Source: Cladobotryum mycophilum
Lineage: Eukaryota; Ascomycota; Sordariomycetes; Hypocreales; Hypocreaceae
Length of the DNA stretch: 64,000 bases
Direction: 5' to 3'
Assembly: GCA_036429605.1 (NCBI GenBank)
Contig: JAVFKD010000015.1
Coordinates: forward strand, 2,007,421-2,071,420
The translations under genes and the position numbers were made by a program. This document shows, in pieces, positions 45,537 through 56,200 of the stretch. Each line of letters begins with the position of its first letter. The first letter of the stretch is position 1. Below the pieces are notes generated by a model. The model was not told the origin of the DNA and made no database searches. It saw only the letters and a list, made by a program, of their open reading frames with translations.

Positions 45537-47821
45537 ATGGCTTCATTCTATACCCTAAGTGACGGTATGTGTATTTGGGTTGTGACCAATGCACTTGATA
45601 TCCCGACGAGTTCCCAATCACTGATATTGTCCAGGGTGTCCGCTGCCCAACAGTCAAACCAGTGTCCAGGTGCGCAATGGCTCGGGCGGTGGCCTAGTCC
45701 TTCTCCAAGACACGGCTCTCATTGAGACTCTGGCACACTTTAACCGAGAGAGAATCCCTGAACGGTACGTTGGCCTACTCCAGAACTCCCTCTGTCGCTC
45801 CATGCACTCCCTACTAACACTACCATCCTGCAGTGTCGTTCATGCCAAGGCCGCTGGGTATGCTATTCTTTGCTTTAGATGGTAAACTAGAAATCTAACA
45901 ATCATCGCACAGCGCCTATGGTGAATTCGAATGCACGCACGACTGCACAGATATTACTTCTGCCAGCTTCCTCTCTAAAGTAGGCAAGAAGTCAGATGTT
46001 CTCCTCCGGATATCGACAGTCGGTCCAGAACGAGGCTCGGCAGACACTACTCGCGATGTTCACGGCTGGGGCATGAAGATTTACACTGACGAAGGCAACC
46101 AAGATTTCGTCTTCAACGATATTGTAAGTTTTTGAATGCTGCATACTTGAAATGAGCCGGCTTCATGCAGTCACATTGTCTAACTCATCTCCTCAGCCCG
46201 TCTTCTTCATCAGGGATCCAATCAAGTTCCCCTCCCTGAACCGCTCCCACAAACGAGATCCACGAACAAATCTTAGCAGCCCAAACATGGTGAGTCTTAC
46301 TTCCCATCACGTAATAACGAGGCCTGAGCTAACAGACTCTTAGTTCTGGGAGTAGGTATATGCACGTGTCCCTCCCTGCAGAGACGTACTAACGGCGGGT
46401 GCCCAGTTTTCATGTCGGCTCCCCAGAGGGCATCCATGCGATAATGAACCTGTTCAGTGATAGAGGAACCCCTGCTTCACTGCGTGCCATCAACGCTTAC
46501 AGCGGCCACACCTACAAGTTCACCAAGGAGGTACGCGCCCCCCTTCCCCTCTTGCTCCGCAAATCTGTCTCGAATTTTGGCTCCCAGGGGAAGAAGGCAT
46601 CATGAGTCCAGATAATTAACGCTTCATTAGAACGGCACGTTCAAATATGTCAAGATTCACATCAAATCACAACTCGGCTTCAATACGTTGGATCGCCAAA
46701 CCGCCACCAAGATTGCCGGCGAAAACCCCGACTTCCTCACCCAAGACCTCTTCGAAGCTATCCAAAAGGGCGATTATCCCGTGTACGATGTTTTCGTGCA
46801 GGTCATGGACCCCAAGGATGCCGAGTCCTACAAGTGGAACATCTTTGACATGACCAAGGTGTGGCCTCACAAGGACTACCCCTTGCGCCAAATTGGCCGC
46901 CTGACATTGAACCGCAACGTACGTGGTGTTGTTATCCCGCATCCTAACCCGTAAATCAAAAAGAAAAAACCAAGATTTTCATTTTCGGCTAATTAGACAA
47001 TGACCAGCCCCGTAACTACTTCACGGACATTGAGCAAGCCGCTTTCTCTCCATCCACTATAGTGCCGGGCATTGCCCCCTCTGCCGATCCTGGTGAGTGT
47101 CCACCACCACCACCACCACCATCACCCCCCTGACATTGAAGCGTGATTGGGTTTCATTGCTAACACAAGGGGGTGTCAATCTTGTAGTCCTACAAGCCCG
47201 AATGTTCGCCTATCCAGACGCAGCACGCTATCGTTTGGGCGTAAACTACCAGTTCCTCCCAACCAACCGCTCCCAAGCTCCGGTCTACTCCCCTTTCCAG
47301 CGCGACGGCTTCATGAACTTTACCGAGAACTACGGTGACGACCCCAACTACGTCGGCTCCATGCTGCGACCCACGGCCTTTAAGCCCGCGGGCAACGCGG
47401 GTCAGGGGTTTAAACTGACCAGCACCTTCACGGAGCATGAAAAGTGGGTGGGCGAGGTTACAAACTACACTACTGAGGTTGGCCCAGAGGATTTCGAGCA
47501 GGCCACTGCCTTCTGGGAGGTCCTTGGCCGACAGCCGGGACAGCAAGACAACTTTGTGGGCAACGTTGCTGAGCACATATCTGGGACAACCAGTCCGGAG
47601 CTTCGAACTAAGGTCTATGGTAAGAAGATTCCAAAGCATACATACAGAACTAACCGCAGAGTATCCCCCTCATCAATGCAATGTCACCCTCCCATCCTCA
47701 TAAATGCATGAAAGAGAGAGCCAAACTAACTCTAGTCATTCTTGCAGAACTCTTCTCCCATGTCGACAAGGAACTTGCATCTCGCATCCGGGATGCGACT
47801 AAAGCCGCCCTACGGAAGTAA
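45537..47821 (+). CDS. Monofunctional heme catalase, eleven exons including an 8-nt microexon
   Basis: Splits hydrogen peroxide into water and oxygen. Exons 45537-45564, 45635-45764, 45834-45857, 45913-46123, 46197-46289, 46344-46351, 46407-46530, 46631-46918, 47008-47092, 47188-47619, 47748-47821 total 499 codons without a stop. Catalytic His in RVVHAKAAGAYGEFE; GWGMKIYTDEGNQDFVFND; PVFFIRDPIKFP; SPNMFWDFHVGSPE; distal GYxxxxF-like heme pocket; proximal Tyr in RMFAYPDAARYRLG. Length of 498 puts it in the small-subunit clade, with no C-terminal flavodoxin-like domain. No signal peptide; the end (KAALRK) is not a peroxisomal SKL-type signal, so cytosolic location is likely. Between GMC oxidase and DyP peroxidase genes. 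Confidence 0.93.
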
Positions 47822-49965
47822 AAATGGCTACACGGGTGTAAAAGTATCATATGGAGATACAAATGGTGTCTTAGTTGCTGTAGAGCAGGGCTAGCCCCTG
47901 TTAAGGTTGAAATCAGTCGATTATGAGGTACACCTGCAGAAGAGTTAATAGTTCAATAATGTCATCTAGCTTCTGAAATTGTAATTGTGTCTATAGAGAA
48001 ACAATCAGTTCAGTTCAGTTTAATCGGAGATGTCGATATATCCCTAAATAACCGTACTATCTACCACCCAAAGTGAAATGCCTTTTGTTGATGGCCGCTT
48101 CTGGGACAATTCTTCCAGGGTTATCACCAAGGTTAGTGGTGCCGTTGTCCTCTGTTACCGCTTTTCCATACAAGTAATCATACCTAATCTTACAGCATAC
48201 TTAAGGAATAAACATAATGTTCTTCTCAGCTAAACATAACTAGAGCTTTCGACTTATCTGATATTTGCTCAATGCTATCATTACTGTTTAGGGACCATTA
48301 GGCGGCTGTGGATATTGGTTTACACCAAGTCCTACTGAAAGTACATGTCGTATAATTAAATTTTGCGACGGGCGCATTGAACTGATGTCGTGGGTCTCTG
48401 ATCGGGTGGATTCCGAGAGCCGCTCCTTGTCTTTTATCATCTGTCAGAAATCAATGAACCCCGTTCTCCTCCCATTTTGAACCCCCTCAAAGACTCACCA
48501 CGATCTCGATCTCGTCAGCTATAGAGGCATCAGCTATAGGAGCAATTTGAGGGCATCGTCGGGCCGAAGAAGGTTTCATTCATCCGCTCATGCGGGCGAG
48601 AACACCGCGTTGCAGAAGACGTGGAGGAGGAGACATGGATCCCCTTTTCCATACTTTGTTCTTGGGTATCCCGGTATTTCACAAATTCAACTCGTATTGG
48701 TTGGAAACTTGGCCGTACAATCAGGTACTTTTTGCAACCTGGACTTGGAGGTGAACCAAGCAAGACAGATAACTGAGGGAAACTATTCGCTGCTATTACC
48801 GGACAACGCCGCATAAAGCTAGACACACCAATGCAAGATATCAGCATGGCCCTTCCACTGCAGACTTACCCCTCATTCTCACCTGATTGTATTTCCGATC
48901 TGAACCGTTTGTTGAGGTGGGTTGATGAGGAATCTTGGACCTCGTCCACAACAGCAATCAAGATTTGGACTGACTGGCTTACCCTGAACTGGACCAACAT
49001 TATCCAATCTCTATACTTCAAATAGTAAGAAACCTGAAAGTAGAAGTAATGAGCTCATTCAGAGAGTTTCGCAACCCTATTCTAGATATCTTGTCAGCAT
49101 GTAGTTGGTTGAAAAATAGTGCAGATGAAGGCACACTTACAACCATGTTATTATTACCGATATACCCAAACATAGGATTCATGCAACGCACCCATATCAA
49201 TTTCTACGCATCTAAAGCCGAAGGCGAAAATAACTCTCAACCCCCTCTCCAGAGTTGTATCCGCTTTGTTAGACCCGCATTCCAGTAACGCCCAGCCTTA
49301 TAGGTTGCCCCCGTATCGCAACTGGCCTCCTCTGCGTCATGCATGTCTCAATCCCACGGGTTCCAAGGACCGCCTAATTTAGCTTTGCCTATTGGACAGA
49401 TACTTTTTCCGTTCAGCCCCTAGCCCAGCCATTTCATGTAATGTAGAGCGGCCTGACCAAGAAAGCTTAACCCCCTCCCCCTCCCCCTCTCCAAATTGAC
49501 AAGCCATCGATGTGACTGACGTCAAATCCCCAATTGGGCTTCGGGAGCCTCGGGATCTAGCGGGGATGTCGAACCCTTCTTCCCTCAATGGGCGAACTGC
49601 ATCGCTCCTGAACCCCTCCTCAATATCCCATACCTATCTGACCTTTGCCGGAGCGGCGTTGCACTGCGGTCATGGATACAAGACTTGTCAACACACTCTG
49701 CATCAGAGGCTCTACCCAAGGGAGCCATAAGATTCTGAGTCTAATTGGTGCGGTACCAAGCGCCCAACTCTTGATTGGAGTTATTGGAAACAGACGGCAA
49801 TACTCTACAGCTCGACTAAAAACTTGGTCAGCAGTAAGCTTGAGCAGGCTAGCATCAGCTCAATTGATATCACTCTTCTCAAGGCAACATCACCATCCTC
49901 GCCTCGGACTCGGCCCGATTGACACTCCCAGGCAGAGACGGTATCACCAGACAAACAAGCCAGCC
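47822..49965. other. Intergenic, DyP promoter
   Basis: About 2.1 kb. Several short open frames on both strands (48530-49290) show no family-like sequence. A C-rich stretch CCCCCTCCCCCTCCCCCTC lies near 49470-49490. Confidence 0.5.
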
Positions 49966-50922
49966 ATGGGTCGCAGCCTTCGAGGTCCGCAGCCACAGGC
50001 CGTCGACGCTCCACTGACCAAGTCGGCGACCTTCCTCGTCGTGACGGTCAACACGGAGTCTCCAGGCGCCATCAAGACAGCGCGCTCAGCGCTAGCCGGC
50101 ATCGACGGCCTGGCCAAGAACGTATCTCTCCGGGACCTGGGCTCCCTGTTTGCCTGCACCGTCGGCATCGGCAGTGGCATCTGGGACTCCCTGACTGGCC
50201 TGCCCCGGCCGGCGGAGCTCCACCCCTTCCGGGAGGTTAGGGGCGGGACTCACACGGCCGTGTCTACGCCCGGTGACTTGCTCTTCCATATCCGCTCGGA
50301 CCGGAGGGATATTTGCTTCGAGTTTGAGAGGCAGCTGATGAGCCTCCTGGGCGACTCCGTCACCGTCGTGGACACAACAGAGGGCTTCCGCTACTTCGAC
50401 GCCCGGGATCTCCTCGGCTTCGTCGACGGCACAGCCAACCCCGTCGGGCCCTCCGTGCCAGCCTCCGTCCTCGTCGCCGAGGAAGACCCCAGCTCCTCGG
50501 GCGGCAGCTACGTCGTCGTACAGAAATACGTGCACGACATGAAAGCCTGGGCCTGCCTATCAACGGAGCAGCAAGAGTCCGTCATCGGCCGCACCAAGCT
50601 CGACAACATGGAGCTAGACGACGCCCCCTCGCCCGAGCAGAAATCCCACAAGACGCTCGCGACTATCGAGGACGACAACGGGGACGAGCACGATATCCTG
50701 CGGGACAACATGCCGTTTGGGTCGCCTAGCTCGGACGTCTTTGGGACGTATTTCGTCGGGTACGCACGGCAGCTGTGGGTGGTGGAGAAGATGCTGGAGA
50801 GGATGTTTGTCGGGGACCCGCCGGGGCTGCATGATCGGATCTTGAACTATTCGCGGCCGTTGACGGGGACGACGTTTTTCGCGCCATCTGCGAGTGTTTT
50901 GGCGAGTCTTGGTGATGATTGA
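49966..50922 (+). CDS. DyP-type heme peroxidase
   Basis: Dye-decolourising peroxidase, oxidising substrates with hydrogen peroxide. From MGRSLRGPQPQAV at 49966 it is 318 residues, about the length of bacterial YfeX-like (class B) enzymes and without a secretion signal. Motifs: the distal GXXDG motif in GFVDGTANP, with its catalytic Asp; proximal heme His in DEHDILRDNMPFG; FVGYARQLWVVEKMLERM; and the ending LTGTTFFAPSASVLASL. The frame is open upstream to 49645 with Met at 49645 and 49672, and the extension contains an Arg/Ser-rich stretch (RRQYSTARLKTWSAVSLSR) that could be a mitochondrial presequence, so a longer form is possible. Confidence 0.88.
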   Translation: MGRSLRGPQPQAVDAPLTKSATFLVVTVNTESPGAIKTARSALAGIDGLAKNVSLRDLGSLFACTVGIGSGIWDSLTGLPRPAELHPFREVRGGTHTAVSTPGDLLFHIRSDRRDICFEFERQLMSLLGDSVTVVDTTEGFRYFDARDLLGFVDGTANPVGPSVPASVLVAEEDPSSSGGSYVVVQKYVHDMKAWACLSTEQQESVIGRTKLDNMELDDAPSPEQKSHKTLATIEDDNGDEHDILRDNMPFGSPSSDVFGTYFVGYARQLWVVEKMLERMFVGDPPGLHDRILNYSRPLTGTTFFAPSASVLASLGDD

Positions 50923-52960
50923 AGATGTCCGATTTCTGAAAATATTCAGTTAGTCTAACAAGATCAACATAACATGCATCCCCATACGTACCGTATCCGC
51001 AAGCTTCACCTAGCTGGAGAGTGAAGGACAAAGTTATTTGGCGGATAAATAAAGTTTGATGTTTAAAATCACAGCCATCTGCATTCATACAGCAAGAAAT
51101 TCATCCTTCTCAAATCATTGACCATTGCCTACTTGAGACAAGCAGATATTTACATCATCTGCCCCCAAGTCTAGCGATGTAAGAATATCGGTCTTCTCTC
51201 CGGCTCTATAAAAGGTTAAATATTCGTTTACACGAAAAATCGAATTATTCGCCTCAAACACGTAAATCAAAAATCTTTACCATCCATCGGGGTTGTTGGT
51301 GTAAGCAACCTCGGCATTGGCTCGGGATAGACTCGGAATGTTCATTGATGAAACTAGAACAAGGGGACGTAGGTGGCTACTAAAGGGAAACATGGAGAAA
51401 TGTCATGATTCAAATAGCAAAAAAGACATTTTACATTTCGAATTTTGCCCAACAGCACCAGGCTTTTTGTTCAAGACCTTACAGGCGCCCTTTTGACGTC
51501 CCCGGCGCAGGCCCGGGAAGACACGGCCCCACACTCCGGGACTCTCCCGGACTCGGGATCCTTCTCCAAAAATAAATCCTACGCAACTATTTAACACATT
51601 AATCGTTTGGAAATCTTTTCTCCTTCTTCCTTTTTGCACGTCATTTCAGTACAAAGACGGCGCTCTCAAAGCCAAGAAATCCAACATCATAAATCTCATA
51701 AATGACAAAATAGCGCGGCTGCCTTGGGCGAAACCGTGATATCTCGGCCTGCTCGTATATGCATCGCGTGCTCTAGTCATTCAGGCCATGGGTCCGTGAC
51801 CCTCGAATTATTCCGACTCGCTGCGAGAATGACCCGTGTCCAAGTTTTGCCCTAAAAATGGGCTACATTTCCCCCATTCTTCACTCTTGCCAACACCATA
51901 CTGGTAGTTTTCTTTACCAACCGTATGGATAGATGATCGACAAAAGCTGAGGGTGTCTTGTCAAGCTTATTGTTCCCAACTCTCCGGTACTTTGCGTATA
52001 AAATTACCCGTTTGCGCCATGGGTTTTACAACCTTCCCCCCTTTTGCCCTCTTTGGGAAAAGAGTCTGGGGGAAAGCTAATCTCGCCAAGTTCAGCTTTT
52101 TGTGATGATCGTCCAACCTGTTTCGTCACATCGTGTCCGACGGTGAATTTGGCAACTTCGTACTTGTCTTGAAGATGGTCTCATCATCACCAATATGTAA
52201 ATAATCTCAAGTATTTTAAAGGGGGCAAAGGGTTTGTAAATATGGACAGTGCACACTGCCTTTTATTGCTCAGTCACAAAGCTCACGTGCTCAAACTCCA
52301 AGACAACCCCAAAACAACACCATCAAATGAACAACCCCTTCTCTCTCGCAGTCCCCCCCCCCCCAATCGTTTCATGACCTCTCGCCAAGTTTTTAAAAAA
52401 TGACTTTTACTTCTTTTCAAGTCTGTGACATTGTCATGGTGGATCTCCCGGATTCAACCTTATTCCTAGCGCTGGGGTCATTGTGACGCCCCAAAGAGGG
52501 AATGATCAACGTCTTCGCCCTCATCGCCACAGGGCTGGCGTGTGGTTTTGTCTCAGTTAGGGGGGACTTGGGGTCGGTAAAGGATGATGATGCACCGGTG
52601 TTTGGCTTCAGCTTGGTCTTGGTGGATGACCACGACCTTGAGGTGTAGGCACACGGAGTAATCTTCCCCCTAAGCTTATTTTATTTTTTGAGTTGTTGTG
52701 CCTTGCATACTCAAGCCATGTTCTTGCCCGATGGTCCGGGTGACTTTTGAAGATGAAGTATTTAAAGGGCGGGCGATGTCCCGTCAAGATGGGTTAACAG
52801 TCCCAAGATCAAAACAACTCCAAAGTCTCAGTTCAAGCTACTCAACAGTGAGCCTCCTCTCCCTTCAGTCATGTTAAAAGCTTGCCCTCGCCGCTAACCA
52901 CGACTCTCCAGAACCAACTACACCACAACCCCCTTACAACAAACACCTACAACATCCAAA
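50923..52960. other. Intergenic, promoter of the secreted Cys-rich protein
   Basis: About 2 kb. A run of 12 C lies at 52353-52364. A TATTTAAAG element near 52757-52765, about 200 bp before the start codon, could be a TATA box. No gene supported. Confidence 0.5.
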
Positions 52961-53293
52961 ATGCGCTTCTTCACCAACGCCGCTCTTCTCGTCTCCCTCC
53001 TGGGCACCACCGCTCTCGCCGTCGAGGAGATCGGCGCCTTTGGCATCAACGAGGCCTCCATCGCCTCCAGCGACGTCAACACTGACTACACCGGCGACCG
53101 CTTTGAGCTCAACCACGGCAAGGGCGTCCTCAAAGCCGCCGCCGCCGCCAGCTGCCCCAGCAGCTACCCCCTCTACTGCTCCCGCTACGATTTCTGCTGC
53201 CCGTCCAACGCTGTCGGTTGTTGTGCCAATGCCTGCTGCGGCAAGGGGACGACCTACTGTGGCAGCGATGGGCACTGCTACGGACGTGCTTAA
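52961..53293 (+). CDS. Small secreted cysteine-rich protein (effector candidate)
   Basis: 110 residues, no intron. Residues 1-20 (MRFFTNAALLVSLLGTTALA) form a clear signal peptide with an A-x-A cleavage site. A linker of about 43 residues follows, ending in an Ala run. The C-terminal 42 residues contain ten Cys in the pattern C-x7-C-x5-CC-x6-CC-x3-CC-x6-C-x5-C, implying five disulfides. The three CC pairs recall granulin-like or hevein-like knottins, but no family is assigned. The long upstream region and leader are typical of a strongly regulated secreted gene. Role (effector, antimicrobial, wall-binding) is unknown. Confidence 0.82.
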   Translation: MRFFTNAALLVSLLGTTALAVEEIGAFGINEASIASSDVNTDYTGDRFELNHGKGVLKAAAAASCPSSYPLYCSRYDFCCPSNAVGCCANACCGKGTTYCGSDGHCYGRA

Positions 53294-56200
53294 GTCGCGA
53301 CCTGGTTCTGTGATGAGTTTTAGTTGAGGGTTTTCTCTTCTTGGATTGACGTCTCAGGCGCCGTTGGCGCGACATAGTACGACTAAAACAAATAATTATA
53401 TACCCCATGAATTGATGTTTACTTCAACATACCTTTCGTGCCCAAGTTCTAGTAATACCAAGTAGCGAGAGTAATCCAAAGTAGCGACAGTATTCAATAG
53501 CAATGACAGTAATTTATGAGAGCATCGAAAAGTAAGCCCCTGAGTATATACAGCAGGCATACCACCTTGGCCGCGCTCTGATCGATAATGCAACCAATCT
53601 TAATAACTTCCTTGTCATAAACATAGCCTGCTCCGAAGAGGAGACTTTAAAACCCAAGAAAAAAACTGCTTCATCATAGTCCATCAGTAGTAGATGTCTC
53701 CATCAGTCATCCAACCATGAGAACAACGATGCAGGCCCTAAAACTAACATTCATTTTATACCGCAGCCTGACGAAACTGATGAGCAACTTTGGTTACACA
53801 CAATTTGTTTGCCCAAGTGTATCATCTTCAATAAGGCTATTTAAAAAAAACAGCTCTTCCAGGCATCCGGTGTAACATGATTCGCAATCTTGTGTATCCA
53901 AACATTCCCGCCCCAGGTCTCACTTTATGTAGAACTACCCGAAGAGCGTCCATTATGTAACTGCATAGATACATGGCCCTCAACATAGATTCTAGTTTCA
54001 GGGTCTATGAAATTCCTCGATGGAAACAGAGCTCACCGACAGATTTCCACCCATAATTCACAGGCACTCCAGAACAAACTCAAGGTCATTTCCGGCGAGT
54101 ATTCACCTAGAAAATCCCTTCTCAAAAGACAAAGATGCAATATGCCCCATGGGGTTTGTTTAAAGGGAATCACAAAGCTATGCATTGCCCTCTCAACTAT
54201 TGCAAGTTTTGTTCCGGGCCGAGGGCTCAACAGCCGTTGAGGGCCAAAAAATAGGGCATCATTATTAAAAAGCTTACAAAGCTAAACTGGATGATCTTTA
54301 CAAGAATGATTCAACAAATATGAGCTATACAAACAGCGCACTTAATGGCCATGGTGTCAACGGGGTTTAGTCTCGGAGCGAGCCCAGTATGAGGAGAGAG
54401 GTGGAATCTGGCGACATCTGTGAATAATGAAACGGATCCACATCCAGTATTGAACTTATAAACAGTCCCTGAGGAACCGATGAGGTAGGTGTTTATATAG
54501 ACAAAATTTATTTGTGGTGCTATATTGTGAAAAATCACGAGCTACCATCGCAGTCATTAACAATCTCATGACGAAGCTCCAGGACGATTCAAACGTTAGT
54601 ATCGCATATATTTATTGTGATTTTAGTAGAAAAGGTGGACAAGTAGCGGCTCAATTATTGACGAATTTGCTACGCCAAACTCGGTGAGAGACAACCCCAC
54701 GCCAGAGAGCCTTGAGAAGATTCAAGCAGAAGTTTATACAGACTAGCCATAGCATCACAACTCGGGTTCCTAACTTTGCCAGCCTTGACACACGAGACTC
54801 CAAGGGTCCGGCCCGCCGGAAGAACGCCAAACATCCAACGCTGCCAGTTGACGCTCGTAGGAACTCTCAATCACCAAGTCAAGAACATGGCAATTCAAGC
54901 TGTTGTAAAGACGCACAAATCCATTCCACTGAGCGCACGTCTGCACTACCCATGTCTACCGAGTAAACCATCGATCTGCACCAAGAAATACGATCAGGAT
55001 CCCAAAGGCAGAAAGCGGGATGCACGTCTCGGTTAAAACATCCCATCTCCGGGGGTTGGTTGCACGACCTAATCTCGACTCCCCAAAGCGGAAGGAAATC
55101 ACATAGAATCATCAGCACTTCATTTCCAATACAGACAATCCCGCATACAATGATGTAAGAAACGTCTGACATGTTAACCAGAGGGCCAAACGGAATAGGT
55201 CCCGCATATCTAACATGAAACACATGCTCGAAAAGGCCGCTTATTATGGCCAAACTTCCGCACACACTGGCAGTAGAAGTCGGTGAAGCAGAATTTTACG
55301 AGCAAAGCCTGCCAGAGATATAAGATGCCGTCATAGTATACCAGTTTTCCCACTACCGACGCAGAAGGTGACATTGTCTACCGAGTCCACTACCATAGAG
55401 TGGAGGGATGTTCAGGCCGGATTTATGGCCCCGAGTCAAAGTTTTCATCAGAGATCGTCACCCACCATTATCATTCTTCATCCGTAGACGTTGAGAATAG
55501 ACCCCGCGGCACAAGTGAAGATTTTGAGGAAAGACCGGGGCCAGATCCGATGTACCACTGCATCATGCAAGGTCGCCATGCCTGTCTTCTTGCGGAGCCA
55601 TGTTCTCCATTCAAATTGTCCTTGGTTATTGCGATAACAGCCCAAATATTAAAACGATACGCCAAACTCAGTACACCCGGAAGAAAGTAATTGATCCAAT
55701 CGGGGTTTGGGCCCTGGGGCAACCAAATCACGCCACTATGCCCCCCACCTAACGGCAGCAGAGTTCGGGGCACTGCTACTTGTCAATAGGGGCATGTGCG
55801 TGAAAGATGAACCAAGCATTCATCAGATCATCTCGACTACTCATGAGGCTGCTATGGAAGTGTCTCTCCATTATCCCATCATCAATAGCGACCAAGGTAA
55901 CTTGGATCATGTAGCTCCTCACTAGTAAACCCGGAAGGGCAGAAGAAACACACCTCCAGACAAGAGCGCCAAGATAGACTCGGTTAGCACTGCAGCATCT
56001 TGAGGCCACTTAGCTTCGCAGTTCGTAATAACGGCCTACATCTTATGCAGTTTCTCCTTGACCGAGACGGCAATACCGAGTGAAAGTGTAGATGAGGGTG
56101 GACACCGCTTGTCTGGACCGCTGCGAGAGGGAAACGGCCGCTATATGGTTCCTAATCGAGGATGGTGCGTAGTGTATGGACATGTGTCCGTATGGCTTTG

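Noticed and set aside
48530..49288. Cluster of short open frames between catalase and DyP genes
   Set aside because: Frames on both strands are of similar length and lack any family-like or splice-consistent pattern.
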